Shown: in pieces, positions 1 through 9,203 of the stretch
Numbering within the stretch: position 1 is the first letter of the stretch
Layout: the number at the start of each line of letters is the position of its first letter
Translations under genes and position numbers: made by a program
NCBI RefSeq assembly: GCF_003710255.1
Contig: NZ_RHIB01000001.1
Location: 744,001-808,000 of the forward strand
Origin: Alteribacter keqinensis
GTDB lineage: Bacteria > Bacillota > Bacilli > Bacillales > Salisediminibacteriaceae
Direction of reading: 5' to 3'
DNA length: 64,000 bases
The notes under the pieces: generated by a model
What the model saw: the letters and a program-made list of their open reading frames with translations, nothing else
Told to the model about the DNA's origin: nothing
Databases searched by the model: none

Positions 1-1
1 C

Positions 2-706
2 ATGTTCAGTGCCTGTGCAACGTCAATGGAAGGGATCGCGATTGCATCTATGTGTGTACATTCTGGAATGGTCCAAAGAAGTCTTACTGCAGTTTCCAGC
101 CATTATGGTGCAGTGGAGAGGCAGTTCAGACTGCCTTTGGAACATGTGAAGCAACGGCCGAAAACCGCTATGAGAACGGTGACCGGAGCAGGTGCTGCTG
201 TTATATCGGGGAAGAAGAGTCCGATTGCTGTCCGTTCTGTAACCATTGGCAAAGTAGTGGACTGGGGATTGAGAGATCCTCTTGACATGGGTCAGGCAAT
301 GGCACCTGCTGCTTTCGACACATTAAAAAAACATTTAAACGATACAGGAAAGACTGAAGAAGACTACGATCTTATCATTACGGGAGATCTTAGTATGTTC
401 GGCTCCCGGCAGTTCCTTGAGTTGTGCGAAGAGGATGGACTGTACATAACAGACCGGTATCTGGATGGCGGGAATACGGTATACGGGTATCATCCTGAAG
501 GATATGCGGGAGGAAGCGGCGCCGGTTGCAGCGCTCTTGTTCTTTACGGATACGTGTTCAGGAGGATGCGTAAGGAACATTGGAAAAAAGTGCTCTGTAT
601 AGCAACAGGAGCGTTGTTTAACCCTTTAACGATAAGACAGAAAGAAACGATCCCCTGTATTGCTCATGCAGTGGAGTTTGAACTGACAGCCGGTTTGGAG
701 GAATAA
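2..706 (+). CDS. spoVAD: Stage V sporulation protein AD (SpoVAD), 5'-truncated by window edge
   Basis: C-terminal 234 residues of SpoVAD, the thiolase-fold, dipicolinic-acid-binding subunit of the spore SpoVA channel in the inner spore membrane. The reading frame is open to the first base. The first methionine lies in the conserved ACATSMEG segment, which sits near residue 107 of the complete SpoVAD at 14888-15907, so about 105 N-terminal residues are outside the window. Motifs shared with that copy include [14 protein letters not shown] and the C-terminal IPCIAHAVE. It ends 5 nt before spoVAEB and is co-transcribed with spoVAEB, spoVAEA and spoVAF. The family assignment is secure; the true start is not visible. 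Confidence 0.95.
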   Translation: MFSACATSMEGIAIASMCVHSGMVQRSLTAVSSHYGAVERQFRLPLEHVKQRPKTAMRTVTGAGAAVISGKKSPIAVRSVTIGKVVDWGLRDPLDMGQAMAPAAFDTLKKHLNDTGKTEEDYDLIITGDLSMFGSRQFLELCEEDGLYITDRYLDGGNTVYGYHPEGYAGGSGAGCSALVLYGYVFRRMRKEHWKKVLCIATGALFNPLTIRQKETIPCIAHAVEFELTAGLEE

Positions 707-711
707 TACTT

Positions 712-1062
712 ATGGAGTACGTCTTCGCATTTTTAGTCGGAGGATTCTTTTGTCTTACTGGTCAGCTATTTATGGATATTGGCAAATGGTCCCCGGCTCA
801 CATTATGGGCGGATTCGTTGTGGGCGGGGCGCTAATGGACGGGTTTCATTTATATGATAAGCTGATTGACTTAGCTGGCATGGGTGCTATTCTCCCAATT
901 TCAAGCTTTGGACATTTCCTTGTTCACGGGGCAATGACAGAAGCAGAAAGATACGGATTTTTAGGAATAGGGATGGGTATTTTTGAAGTAACGTCTGCAG
1001 GTGTATCTACAGCCATATTGTTTGGTTTTCTTGCGAGTATCATCTTCAAGCCGAAGGGGTGA
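712..1062 (+). CDS. spoVAEB: Stage V sporulation protein AEB (SpoVAEb)
   Basis: Small polytopic membrane protein of 116 aa with about four hydrophobic segments, part of the SpoVA Ca-DPA transport complex of the inner spore membrane. The family pattern FLVGG near the N-terminus, VVGGA and LVHGA in the middle, and the GIFEVTSAG segment close to the C-terminus are all present. It starts 5 nt after spoVAD and overlaps the beginning of the spoVAEA frame. Its paralogue at 15904-16257 has the same length and layout but belongs to the second spoVA operon. Identification is firm from length, motifs and operon position. Confidence 0.95.
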   Translation: MEYVFAFLVGGFFCLTGQLFMDIGKWSPAHIMGGFVVGGALMDGFHLYDKLIDLAGMGAILPISSFGHFLVHGAMTEAERYGFLGIGMGIFEVTSAGVSTAILFGFLASIIFKPKG

Positions 1063-1070
1063 CTGTCAGG

Positions 1071-1637
1071 ATGGAAAAGAAAAAGCGGGTTATATTAATC
1101 ACTGACGGTGATACGTCAGCAAGGATGGCCGTTGAAGCGGCTTCAAGGAAATTAAATTGTTGCTGTATATCCAAATCCGGCGGAAACCCAAGTCCACTGA
1201 GCGGGGAGGAGCTGGTGGAACTCGTTATGGAATGCCCGGACGATCCTGTGGTGGTGTTATTTGATGATTGCGGCTATCCGGAAGAAGGTCCGGGTGAGAA
1301 GGCCATGATAACGATTTGCAACCATCCTGACATTACTATTCTTGGTGCCCTTGCAGTTGCCTCGCAATCCTATTCCCATGAGTGGGCAAAGGTGCATTTT
1401 TCACTTGACAGAAATGGAGATCTTACGGAATACGGTGTTGATAAAGACGGCATAATTGATACAGAAATAAGGCGTATACGGGGAGATACTGTTTATATAT
1501 TGGACCAGATTGACATTCCTATTGTTATTGGTATTGGAGATCTTGGAAAAATGGGGGGCCGTGATTCTGCAGAAAAAGGGGCACCGATTACGACACAGGC
1601 TATACAAACCATCCTGGAAAGGAGCCAGAGCGAATGA
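1071..1637 (+). CDS. spoVAEA: Stage V sporulation protein AEA (SpoVAEa)
   Basis: Soluble protein of 188 aa, the SpoVAEa subunit found in canonical spoVA operons and usually absent from the mobile second type. The N-terminal MEKKKRVILITDGD agrees with the family start, so the ATG at 1071 is preferred over an in-frame GTG at 1059 that overlaps the spoVAEB stop codon. A FDDCGYPEEGPGEKA stretch lies in the middle and an IGIGDLGKMGG segment near the end. The stop codon overlaps the spoVAF start by 4 nt, indicating translational coupling. In the family the protein is linked to Ca-DPA handling and is not strictly essential. Confidence 0.92.
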   Translation: MEKKKRVILITDGDTSARMAVEAASRKLNCCCISKSGGNPSPLSGEELVELVMECPDDPVVVLFDDCGYPEEGPGEKAMITICNHPDITILGALAVASQSYSHEWAKVHFSLDRNGDLTEYGVDKDGIIDTEIRRIRGDTVYILDQIDIPIVIGIGDLGKMGGRDSAEKGAPITTQAIQTILERSQSE

Positions 1638-3130
1638 CAGATTCTCATCAAGATGAAACAAAACAAAATCATCCTTTGTCACGAAACATCCTGGATAATG
1701 AAAGAAGAATGAAAGAACGTGTCGGGATCGGTAAAAGCTTTGATGTAGGAGTACGTAAACTACATATTTTAGACAAAGAAGTCCAGTTTTATTTTGTCAA
1801 CGGTCTCTGTGACACCCAATATATCATTGAACTCCTAAGAGAATTAATGTTTATTGATGTTGCCGACCGTAAAAAAAGAAACGTCCGGGATCAAATTGAA
1901 AATCATCTTGCCCATATGCAGGTTGAATATGCAGATACTCTTGATGATGCCATTCGCCAAATGCTATCGGGACTTATATCCATTTTTATTGATGGTGAAG
2001 CACAAGCTATTATTGTGGACGTTCGAAGTTATCCTGGCAGAGGGCCGGAAGAACCGGACCTTGAAAAAGTCGTAAGGGGAAGCCGTGACGGATACACAGA
2101 AAATATCATTCAAAACACCGCACTTACAAGAAGAAGAATCAGAGACGAACGCTTAAGAAACGAAATTCTTCAAGTGGGAAGACGTTCAAAGACCGACATC
2201 AGCCTCTGTTATCTGGAAGGGGTTGTTGATAAAGATCTGGTGGGTGTCGTAAAAAAAGAGCTTGAAGGAATCGATATTGATGGACTGACAATGTCAGATA
2301 AGCTCGTAGAGGAATTTATCGTCAAACAGGGCAATAACCCCTTTCCTCTCGTTCGTTACACCGAAAGACCTGACGTTGCAGCTACTCACATTCTGGAGGG
2401 ACATCTTGTCATTATCGTAGATGCCTCTCCGAGTGCCATGATTCTTCCTACGACGTTTTTTCATCACGTCCAGCATGCAGAGGAATACCGGCAGGCAGCA
2501 TTTGTCGGAACATTCTTGAGGTGGGTCCGGTTTGCTGGAATAGCGTTCTCGTTATTTATTCTGCCGTTATGGCTTCTGATGGTAGTAGAACCGAGTCTTC
2601 TGCCCCCGGGGTATGAGTACATCGGTCCCGATGAAACAACCAATGTTCCAATCTTCCTCCAAATCATCCTTGCAGAACTTGGGATAGAACTCCTCAGGAT
2701 GGCGGCCATACATACGCCGTCCCCTCTGGCTACTGCTTTGGGGCTTGTGGCTGCTCTGCTCATCGGGGAAATTGCTATAGAAGTAGGGCTCTTTGTGCCT
2801 GAAGTTATCCTTTATGTTGCAGTCGGAGCCATCGGGATGTTTGCAACACCAAGCTATGAACTGAGTATTGCTCTTCGTATTATGAGGCTTGGTCTCCTTG
2901 TTGCTGTTGTACTGTTTAAAGTGCAGGGCTTTGTGATCGGGACGACGGCGTTGTTCCTTGCTCTTGCATCAATAAAGTCTTTGAATGTTCCATATATGTG
3001 GCCATTCCTTCCGTTTTACCCAAAAGCCCTTGCAGATGTCATGATGCGTCAGGCCGTACCGATGAAAATGAAACGTCCAAGTATTGTTCATCCGAAAGAT
3101 CCGGTCAAACAGGCCAAAAGCAAGACATAG
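1634..3130 (+). CDS. spoVAF: Stage V sporulation protein AF (SpoVAF, GerA-family)
   Basis: 498-aa homologue of the A subunits of GerA germinant receptors. A hydrophilic N-terminal half of about 290 residues is followed by several membrane segments from about residue 300 to 460 and a basic tail. The SLCYLEGVVD segment and an IVDASPSA-type stretch before the first membrane span are typical of the GerA/SpoVAF superfamily. It is the last gene of the canonical spoVA operon and is followed by a terminator and then lysA, the same order as in B. subtilis. SpoVAF forms a complex that modulates germination in B. subtilis; that role here is inferred from homology. Confidence 0.94.
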   Translation: MTDSHQDETKQNHPLSRNILDNERRMKERVGIGKSFDVGVRKLHILDKEVQFYFVNGLCDTQYIIELLRELMFIDVADRKKRNVRDQIENHLAHMQVEYADTLDDAIRQMLSGLISIFIDGEAQAIIVDVRSYPGRGPEEPDLEKVVRGSRDGYTENIIQNTALTRRRIRDERLRNEILQVGRRSKTDISLCYLEGVVDKDLVGVVKKELEGIDIDGLTMSDKLVEEFIVKQGNNPFPLVRYTERPDVAATHILEGHLVIIVDASPSAMILPTTFFHHVQHAEEYRQAAFVGTFLRWVRFAGIAFSLFILPLWLLMVVEPSLLPPGYEYIGPDETTNVPIFLQIILAELGIELLRMAAIHTPSPLATALGLVAALLIGEIAIEVGLFVPEVILYVAVGAIGMFATPSYELSIALRIMRLGLLVAVVLFKVQGFVIGTTALFLALASIKSLNVPYMWPFLPFYPKALADVMMRQAVPMKMKRPSIVHPKDPVKQAKSKT

Positions 3131-3139
3131 CAGAGAACT

Positions 3140-3169
3140 CCGGGGCGGATCCGCGCTCCGGAATTTTTT
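3140..3169 (+). terminator. Rho-independent terminator of the spoVA operon
   Basis: An 8-bp GC-rich stem (CCGGGGCG with CGCTCCGG, one G-U pair) around a 6-nt loop is followed by a run of six T. It lies 10 nt after the spoVAF stop codon. Confidence 0.85.
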
Positions 3170-3210
3170 GTGGAAATAAGTTGCCGTACTGAGAAAAGTG
3201 TGTTAAAGTC

Positions 3211-3239
3211 TTGACTAATGAATGCCCAAATGGTATAAA
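3211..3239 (+). promoter_or_regulatory. Sigma-A promoter of the lysine riboswitch-lysA unit
   Basis: TTGACT (3211-3216) and TATAAA (3234-3239) are separated by exactly 17 bp, an almost ideal vegetative promoter. It is placed just upstream of the lysine riboswitch aptamer. Confidence 0.8.
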
Positions 3240-3257
3240 TGTTTCTATAATTTCATA

Positions 3258-3455
3258 TTCTCATGTAAGTCATGAGGTAGAGGAGCAAAGCGAAAGAGTA
3301 CACTGTCAGAGTGCTGGGGCACTAAGACGGCGGTGGAAAGGTCAATTTGCCGAAGAAGGATAATAACTCCAGTGTTTATCTTTCTGGGGTATTGCCGAAC
3401 AGGCAATACACTGTCACTGCAACTGTAGTGGAGCACTATCCGGATGATAAGAGGG
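3258..3455 (+). promoter_or_regulatory. Lysine riboswitch (L box)
   Basis: The conserved L-box core is readable in order: GAGGTAGAGG followed by AAGAGTA at the 5' end, GGAAAGG and GCCGAAG in the middle, then CTGTCA, TGTAGTGGAG and CACTATC at the 3' end. These match lysine aptamers ahead of lysC, lysP and lysA genes in Firmicutes. It lies between a strong promoter and a terminator hairpin upstream of lysA, so lysine binding should favour termination. Boundaries are approximate. Confidence 0.92.
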
Positions 3456-3472
3456 TTTATTTTAACCATCCC

Positions 3473-3511
3473 AAGGTAATTAGTGCAGCCATGCATTAAT
3501 TGCCTTTTTTA
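3473..3511 (+). terminator. Lysine-riboswitch expression-platform terminator
   Basis: AGGTAATTAGTGCA pairs with TGCATTAATTGCCT through two G-U pairs to give a 14-bp stem around a short loop, followed by a T run. It directly follows the aptamer and is the expected ON/OFF element. Confidence 0.85.
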
Positions 3512-3626
3512 TTATTCAGGACAATTCTTTTGAAAACAGCCCCAAATGGAGTATGAAATCTTGCTTGAGGTCTTTTTCGACTGAATATCTCTACTGTGTT
3601 CACAACGAAGCTGAATTTCGATGGAT

Positions 3627-3661
3627 GAAGGGTTATAACACCCTTCCTGGTTTTTTTTTTA
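3627..3661 (+). terminator. Second terminator-like hairpin before lysA
   Basis: GAAGGGT pairs with ACCCTTC around a 6-nt loop and is followed by CTGG and an uninterrupted run of at least ten T. It lies 116 nt beyond the riboswitch terminator and 52 nt before the lysA start, so lysA transcripts must pass two potential terminators. Confidence 0.75.
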
Positions 3662-3712
3662 GTAATAGCTTTAATTTAAAAGTCCAGTACGGTTATTGAG
3701 GGGAGACTGAGG

Positions 3713-5044
3713 ATGACTACAAGAAACCATGATGTAAACAGTAAAGGGAATCTGACAATCAATGGTGTTGACACCACATATCTGGCGGAAAAGTACGGTA
3801 CGCCATTATATGTCTATGATGTGGAAGATATCTGCATCCGTGCAAATGCCTTTAAAGAGGCTTTTGAAAAGGAAGGGATTCAGTACCAGGTTGCTTATGC
3901 AAGTAAAGCATTCAGTTGTGTGGCTATTGTGCAGCTGATGGATGAGCTCGGGTTAAGTCTTGATGTTGTGTCCGGGGGGGAGCTTTACACTGCTCTGGAA
4001 GCTGGCTTTCCTCCTGAACGCATTCATTTTCATGGAAACAACAAATCACCAGATGAAATAGAAATGGCTGTCAAAGCGGGAATAGGCTGCTTTGTTGTCG
4101 ATAACTTTCATGAACTGACGTGGCTTACGGGTATAACACAGACCCTTGAAACTTCCATGAAAGTACTGCTTCGTATAACGCCAGGAGTCGAAGCTCATAC
4201 CCACGAGTATATCAGTACAGGTCAGGAAGATTCAAAATTCGGCTTTGATATTACAAGCGGGCAGGCAGAAAAAGCCATCGCCCAGGTCCTGGATGAGGAC
4301 CGTCTTGAACTCCTTGGGGTTCACTGTCACATCGGGTCTCAGATCTTTGAGACTAGTGGCTTTGTTTCAGCAGTCGATGAAATATTCAACCACTTGCAGG
4401 AGTGGAGAGAAAATACAGGCTTTACACCTGAAGTTGTGAATTTAGGTGGAGGTTTTGGAATTCGTTATAACGAGGATGATACACCTCTGCCCCTCGGTCA
4501 TTATGTTGAGGCTATGGTCAGGTCTGTAAAAGAGCATGCAGAAGCGAAAGATTTTCCTATACCTGAAATATGGATTGAACCTGGCCGTGCACTCGTAGGG
4601 GAGGCCGGCACAACCCTTTATACTGTTGGGTCCCGCAAATCAATTCCAGGTGTGAGAGATTACGTATCCGTGGACGGAGGGATGACCGACAACCTGCGCC
4701 CGGCTCTTTATCAGGCAAAGTACGACGCGATTGTAGCGAATAAGGCACAGAAGGAAAAGACGGAGACAGTTTCGATTGCCGGTAAGTGCTGCGAGTCCGG
4801 GGATATGCTTATCTGGGATGTAGACACACCTGTCCTTGAACAAGGAGATATTCTTGCTGTCCCATCTACAGGGGCGTATGGTTATTCCATGGCAAATAAC
4901 TATAACCGTATTCAGAGGCCGGCTGTGGTATTTCTTAATAACAAAAGCGATCAGTGTGTGATCGAACGGGAAACCTATGCTAACATGACGCGTTTGGACA
5001 GACCGTGGAAAAAAACAGAAGCAAAAACAAAGGTGTACAGCTGA
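3713..5044 (+). CDS. lysA: Diaminopimelate decarboxylase
   Basis: 443-aa PLP-dependent fold-III decarboxylase that converts meso-diaminopimelate to L-lysine and CO2, the last step of lysine synthesis. The PLP lysine lies in AYASKAF near residue 66, a HIGSQI motif near residue 210, a GGGFGI phosphate-binding loop near 245, and the substrate-binding C-x-E-S segment (CCESGDML) near 360. Length is normal for the family. The ATG follows a GAGGGGAGACTGAGG leader with a ribosome-binding site. It is under lysine-riboswitch control and follows the spoVA operon, as in B. subtilis. Confidence 0.97.
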   Translation: MTTRNHDVNSKGNLTINGVDTTYLAEKYGTPLYVYDVEDICIRANAFKEAFEKEGIQYQVAYASKAFSCVAIVQLMDELGLSLDVVSGGELYTALEAGFPPERIHFHGNNKSPDEIEMAVKAGIGCFVVDNFHELTWLTGITQTLETSMKVLLRITPGVEAHTHEYISTGQEDSKFGFDITSGQAEKAIAQVLDEDRLELLGVHCHIGSQIFETSGFVSAVDEIFNHLQEWRENTGFTPEVVNLGGGFGIRYNEDDTPLPLGHYVEAMVRSVKEHAEAKDFPIPEIWIEPGRALVGEAGTTLYTVGSRKSIPGVRDYVSVDGGMTDNLRPALYQAKYDAIVANKAQKEKTETVSIAGKCCESGDMLIWDVDTPVLEQGDILAVPSTGAYGYSMANNYNRIQRPAVVFLNNKSDQCVIERETYANMTRLDRPWKKTEAKTKVYS

Positions 5045-5093
5045 TTAGGAGTCCTGGGCAGCATCGTGAAAGTGGAACCAAGAAACCAGGCTG

Positions 5094-5143
5094 GCTGTCC
5101 GTATGTGGAGATCCTCCCGTTACGGACAGCTTCTTTTCTTTTT
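5094..5143 (+). terminator. Terminator of lysA
   Basis: A perfect 10-bp stem (GCTGTCCGTA with TACGGACAGC) around a 17-nt loop is followed by a T-rich stretch broken by two C. Confidence 0.85.
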
Positions 5144-5208
5144 ACAGAGATTTATAGTAAAATGAAAATGATCGGTACATACATTACCTTCAGAGAGGAC
5201 GTTTTATA

Positions 5209-5646
5209 ATGAAAAAAGGAACGATCGTATTAGACAATGGAAACAAACTTGCTCTTGAATTTTATCCTGAGGCAGCGCCAGGCACAGTAGCTAACTTTGA
5301 AAAACTTGCAAATGAAGGGTTTTACGATGGCCTTACTTTTCACCGTGTAATCCCTGGATTTGTTGCTCAAGGCGGCTGTCCGATTGGAAACGGGACTGGC
5401 GGAAGTAAAGAGACAATTAAATGTGAAACCGAAGGAAATCCTCATAAACACGTACAGGGCACCCTTTCAATGGCTCATGCCGGGAAAGATACAGGGAGCA
5501 GCCAGTTCTTTATCGTTCACGAACCTCAGCCGCACCTTGATGGTGTGCACACTGTTTTTGGTCAGGTAACTGAAGGCATCGAGGCAGTTCTTGACATTAA
5601 AGCCGGCGATGTTATGCAGGAAGTCCGGGTTTTCGACGAAGAATAG
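5209..5646 (+). CDS. ppiB: Peptidyl-prolyl cis-trans isomerase B (cyclophilin)
   Basis: 145-aa single-domain cytoplasmic cyclophilin that catalyses cis-trans isomerisation of proline peptide bonds. The catalytic arginine motif [13 protein letters not shown] lies at about residues 45-57, GSQFFI at about 97-102 and the [10 protein letters not shown] segment at about 110-119. Length matches the B. subtilis protein of about 143 aa. It is a single-gene unit with an AGAGAGGA ribosome-binding site and its own terminator, between lysA and the riboflavin operon. Confidence 0.97.
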   Translation: MKKGTIVLDNGNKLALEFYPEAAPGTVANFEKLANEGFYDGLTFHRVIPGFVAQGGCPIGNGTGGSKETIKCETEGNPHKHVQGTLSMAHAGKDTGSSQFFIVHEPQPHLDGVHTVFGQVTEGIEAVLDIKAGDVMQEVRVFDEE

Positions 5647-5660
5647 AACACGGATAAAAA

Positions 5661-5695
5661 AAAGCGGTCCTCAAGTTTGCAGGATCGCTTTTTTT
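5661..5695 (+). terminator. Terminator of ppiB
   Basis: AAAGCGGTCC and GGATCGCTTT pair around an 11-nt loop, ending in a T run. Confidence 0.85.
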
Positions 5696-5784
5696 GTCCG
5701 GTTTTGTAAACGCTTACGATCAACGAAGCAAAATTCGACCACGGAAGAAAGTTTTGTGATATACTATACAAAACTGAACAGCTT

Positions 5785-5935
5785 ATTTCCTTCGGGGTCG
5801 GGTGAAAATCCCAACCGGCGGTGATGTGGCCATAGCAGCCCTAAGCCCGTGACCCGTTTCCACAGTGTAAACAGAGGAAACGGTGGATTCGGTGAGAAAC
5901 CGAAGCCGACAGTATAGTCTGGATGGGAGAAGGAA
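5785..5935 (+). promoter_or_regulatory. FMN riboswitch (RFN element)
   Basis: All conserved RFN blocks are present: CCTTCGGGG with GGGTGAAAATCCC, ACCGGCGGTGAT, AGCCCGTGA, GGTGAGAAACC, then AGCCGACAGT, TAGTCTGGATG and the closing GGGAGAAGG. It precedes ribD by about 180 nt, with a terminator hairpin between them. FMN binding should stop transcription of the rib operon. A TATACT box at 5760-5765 is a plausible -10 element, but no convincing -35 was found. Confidence 0.97.
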
Positions 5936-6065
5936 ACGATAGAAAAAACCGGTATAACTATCCCGGGCACCAGTGTGTCTTTTTGACACAGCTGCAGACT
6001 TTTCTGCAAAAATGCCTCCAGGAGTGGACACCTGGTTTATTTCCTATTGTTTACTTTTTACTGAC

Positions 6066-6094
6066 ACCTGAAGGAAGAACCTTCAGGTTTTTTT
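6066..6094 (+). terminator. FMN-riboswitch terminator upstream of ribD
   Basis: ACCTGAAGG and CCTTCAGGT form a 9-bp perfect stem around AAGAA, followed by a run of T, 22 nt before the ribD start codon. An upstream ACCTGG segment near 6028 could contribute to an antiterminator; this was not modelled. Confidence 0.88.
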
Positions 6095-6116
6095 ATATTT
6101 CCGGGAGTGAAGCACT

Positions 6117-7205
6117 ATGCTCGATGAACGATTTATGAATCTTGCCCTTAATATGGCTCGTACCACAGAAGGACAAACTGCACCAAACCCCGTTGTCGGG
6201 GCAGTCATTGTTAAAAATAATCAGGTAGTTGGAATGGGGGCTCATCTAAAAGCAGGTGAACCTCATGCTGAACGGCACGCTCTGGCCATGGCGGGCCGCA
6301 AAGCAGAAGGATCAACATGTTATGTCACACTTGAACCGTGCTCCCACTATGGCCGTACACCACCGTGTGCGGATGCTTTGATTGATGCTAAAGTGGAGCG
6401 GGTTGTAATAGCAACAAGAGACCCCAACCCAAAAGTTGCCGGCAGGGGGATTGAGAAGCTTAAGGAAGCGGGTATTTTAATTACTGAAGGCGTTATGGAA
6501 AAGGAAGCACAGGCTTTAAACCGGACTTTTTTTCATTTTATTAAACACCGGCGTCCTTTTGTAACGCTTAAATCAGCAACGAGCATTGACGGTAAGATTG
6601 CCACTTCCACGGGTGAGAGCAAATGGATTACAGGACCTGAAGCCAGGCTTAATGTCCATCAGCTCAGACATGAAAACGATGGAATCCTCGTTGGGGTGAA
6701 GACGGTTATTGCAGACGATCCCCTTCTGACAACAAGGCTTCCCGGCGGCGGGAAGCATCCTGTCAGGATTGTTCTCGATCACTCTCTTAACATTCCTGTT
6801 ACTGCATCGTTGGTTACAGACAGGAGTTCACCAACATGGGTAGTGACAAGCGGAAACCATAACGCACAAAAAAAAGAGGAGCTTGAATCTGCCGGGGTTC
6901 GCGTATTACCCATTAATGCTGCTTCGATTGAGATTGAAGATGTCCTTAATCTTCTTGGGGAGCTTGGTATTATGTCTCTTCTCGTTGAAGGAGGAGGACA
7001 TGTGAATGACAGTTTCCTGAGATCAGGTCTGTTTGACCAGGTTGTCGTTTATCTTGCTCCTTTGATAATCGGAGGCCAAAACGCACTTTCCTCTTTTTCA
7101 GGAACAGGAATTGAACGGCTCAGTGACGGGAGCCGTTTGAAGATTAAATCAGCTGAAATGGTCGGTAAAGACCTCAAAGTAACAGCAGTGAAGGAGGAGA
7201 GATAA
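6117..7205 (+). CDS. ribD: Bifunctional riboflavin biosynthesis deaminase/reductase RibD
   Basis: 362-aa bifunctional enzyme. The N-terminal deaminase carries the zinc site HAE (near residue 50) and PCSHYGRTPPC (near 74-84) and acts on diaminohydroxyribosylaminopyrimidine phosphate. The C-terminal reductase, from about residue 145, includes KSATSIDGKIA and the LLVEGGG loop near 283, and reduces the product with NADPH. It is the first gene of the rib operon and its last base overlaps the first base of ribE. Length agrees with B. subtilis RibD (about 361 aa). It is controlled by the FMN riboswitch. Confidence 0.97.
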   Translation: MLDERFMNLALNMARTTEGQTAPNPVVGAVIVKNNQVVGMGAHLKAGEPHAERHALAMAGRKAEGSTCYVTLEPCSHYGRTPPCADALIDAKVERVVIATRDPNPKVAGRGIEKLKEAGILITEGVMEKEAQALNRTFFHFIKHRRPFVTLKSATSIDGKIATSTGESKWITGPEARLNVHQLRHENDGILVGVKTVIADDPLLTTRLPGGGKHPVRIVLDHSLNIPVTASLVTDRSSPTWVVTSGNHNAQKKEELESAGVRVLPINAASIEIEDVLNLLGELGIMSLLVEGGGHVNDSFLRSGLFDQVVVYLAPLIIGGQNALSSFSGTGIERLSDGSRLKIKSAEMVGKDLKVTAVKEER

Positions 7206-7852
7206 TGTTTACGGGTATTATTGAAGAAAAAGGAACAGTACAATCCATTCGCCAAGCCGGAGAAGCGATTGTAATGAGGATCAAAGCTCCTTATATTCTG
7301 ACTGATGTAAAGCTTGGAGACAGTATCGCCGTTAACGGTGTGTGTCTGACCGTTACTTCATTCGATGAGAACTCATTTTCGGTTGATCTTATGCCGGAAA
7401 CAGTGAGAGCAACGAGTTTAAGAATACTGAAAAATGGCTCCACTGTAAATCTGGAGCGTGCCATGGCTGCAAACGGCCGGTTCGGCGGTCATTTTGTAAC
7501 CGGGCATGTGGACGGTACCGGTACCATTTGTTCGAAACGAAAAGAATCGAACGCCGTTTATTATGAAATAGAAGTAAGTGATGAGCTTTTAAAATATATG
7601 ATGCATAAAGGCTCTGTGGCCGTAGATGGTACAAGTCTTACCATTTTCGGGGTAGCCGATTCCACTTTCCTGATCTCAATTATTCCTCATACAATTGAAG
7701 AAACCATAATCGGTTCAAAGGGGCCTGGGGACATTGTTAATATTGAAACGGATATGCTCGCAAAATATATGGAACAGCTCATTTCCAGACAAATGAAGAA
7801 TGATAAGCCTGATAAGATGTCCGAATCCTTTTTGAAAGAACATGGATTCTAA
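7205..7852 (+). CDS. ribE: Riboflavin synthase alpha subunit
   Basis: 215-aa riboflavin synthase that dismutates two 6,7-dimethyl-8-ribityllumazine molecules to riboflavin. Two lumazine-binding repeats are visible: one beginning MFTGIIEEKG, with the NGVCLTV segment, and a second beginning near residue 97 (GGHFVTGHVDG), with the VDGTSLTIF segment. The start codon follows a strong AAGGAGGAG ribosome-binding site at the end of ribD. Length is typical. It is co-transcribed with ribD and ribBA. Confidence 0.97.
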   Translation: MFTGIIEEKGTVQSIRQAGEAIVMRIKAPYILTDVKLGDSIAVNGVCLTVTSFDENSFSVDLMPETVRATSLRILKNGSTVNLERAMAANGRFGGHFVTGHVDGTGTICSKRKESNAVYYEIEVSDELLKYMMHKGSVAVDGTSLTIFGVADSTFLISIIPHTIEETIIGSKGPGDIVNIETDMLAKYMEQLISRQMKNDKPDKMSESFLKEHGF

Positions 7853-7892
7853 CTAACATTAAGGACCAATGATGAAAGAGAGGTCGTAAACC

Positions 7893-9092
7893 ATGATCGA
7901 ATTTGATCGGATTGAAGAAGCAATTTATGATTTAATGCAAGGTAAAATGGTGATTGTGTGTGACGATGAAGACCGTGAAAACGAAGGAGATTTCGTTGCC
8001 CTGGCTGATAAAACAACACCGGAAGTCATTAACTTTATGATCACCCACGGCCGCGGCCTTGTATGTACACCGATAACCCAAAAAAGAGCTGAAGAGCTTG
8101 AACTCGTGCCTATGGTTGACCACAATACGGATCCTCATGGAACAGCATTCACGGTAAGTATTGATCACCAGTCTACGACAACAGGAATCTCTGCACATGA
8201 GAGGGCTGCTACGGTTCAGGCGCTAATCAAGCCGGATACGAAGGGTACAGATTTTAAAAAGCCCGGACATATCTTCCCCCTTATCGCAAAAGACGGAGGC
8301 GTTTTAAGACGTGCAGGTCATACAGAAGCTGCTGTAGATTTGGCAAGACTGTGCGGCTCTGAACCTGCGGGGGTTATCTGTGAAATTATAAAAGAAGATG
8401 GAAGTATGGCAAGGGTCCCTGATCTTCGGAAAATTGCAGATGAACACGACCTGAAAATGATAACAATTAAAGACCTGATTCAGTATCGTAACCGGAAAGA
8501 CAAACTTGTGAAAAAAGAAGTTGAAATCACCATGCCTACAGAATTCGGTGAATTTAAAGCTGTAGGTTATTCAAATGTTGTTGATGGAAAAGAACACATC
8601 GCTTTAATTAAAGGGGATATTAACCCGGAAATACCAACCCTTGTGAGGGTTCATTCAGAGTGCCTTACTGGAGATGTGTTTGCATCAGAGCGTTGTGATT
8701 GCGGTCCGCAGCTTCATGCAGCCCTTGAGCAGATTGAAAAAGCCGGGGAAGGTGTACTCCTTTATATGAGGCAGGAAGGCCGTGGAATCGGACTGTTGAA
8801 TAAAATGAGAGCCTATAAGCTGCAGGAAGAAGGGTTTGATACTGTAGAAGCGAATGCCAAGCTGGGTTTTGCACCTGACCTGCGCGACTATGGAATCGGA
8901 GCTCAGATTCTGCGTGATCTCGGGGTAAGTAAGATGAAGCTTTTGACGAATAACCCAAGAAAAATTACCGGTCTGAAAGGATATGACCTGGAAGTGGTTG
9001 ATCGTGTTGCCCTTCAGCTGCCGCATACGAAAGCGAATGAACGCTATTTGAAAGCAAAAAAAGATAAACTTGGACATATGCTTCATTTCTAA
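7893..9092 (+). CDS. ribBA: Bifunctional 3,4-dihydroxy-2-butanone-4-phosphate synthase / GTP cyclohydrolase II
   Basis: 399-aa fusion of two rib entry enzymes. Residues 1 to about 200 are the DHBP synthase, with the [10 protein letters not shown] acidic loop and the [16 protein letters not shown] segment. Residues from about 205 are GTP cyclohydrolase II, with the zinc cysteines in [17 protein letters not shown] and the RQEGRGIGL loop. It supplies both the butanone phosphate and the pyrimidine branch of riboflavin synthesis. It lies 40 nt after ribE; a long gap with a strong hairpin separates it from ribH. Confidence 0.97.
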   Translation: MIEFDRIEEAIYDLMQGKMVIVCDDEDRENEGDFVALADKTTPEVINFMITHGRGLVCTPITQKRAEELELVPMVDHNTDPHGTAFTVSIDHQSTTTGISAHERAATVQALIKPDTKGTDFKKPGHIFPLIAKDGGVLRRAGHTEAAVDLARLCGSEPAGVICEIIKEDGSMARVPDLRKIADEHDLKMITIKDLIQYRNRKDKLVKKEVEITMPTEFGEFKAVGYSNVVDGKEHIALIKGDINPEIPTLVRVHSECLTGDVFASERCDCGPQLHAALEQIEKAGEGVLLYMRQEGRGIGLLNKMRAYKLQEEGFDTVEANAKLGFAPDLRDYGIGAQILRDLGVSKMKLLTNNPRKITGLKGYDLEVVDRVALQLPHTKANERYLKAKKDKLGHMLHF

Positions 9093-9152
9093 ACGATCAA
9101 CGCGCAGGAAATACGGCACTGTACTTAACAAAAGACTGAATTAAAGGTTTCG

Positions 9153-9203
9153 GCGGATGCGGTACACCCGGGGACAACGTGTTCCGGGAAGCTCCGCATC
9201 CGC
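9153..9203 (+). other. Strong intergenic hairpin between ribBA and ribH
   Basis: A perfect 10-bp outer stem (GCGGATGCGG with CCGCATCCGC) encloses an inner CCCGG/CCGGG hairpin. No T run follows, so it does not look like an intrinsic terminator. It may act as an mRNA processing or stability element that sets the expression of ribH and ribT apart from the upstream genes. Confidence 0.6.

Noticed and set aside
3512-3712. Possible T-box leader before lysA
   Set aside because: No AGGGTGGNACCGCG-type T-box core or specifier stem; only a hairpin with a T run is present.
8685-9131. 148-codon minus-strand open frame opposite ribBA
   Set aside because: Shadow of the GTP cyclohydrolase II domain; no ribosome-binding site or family resemblance.
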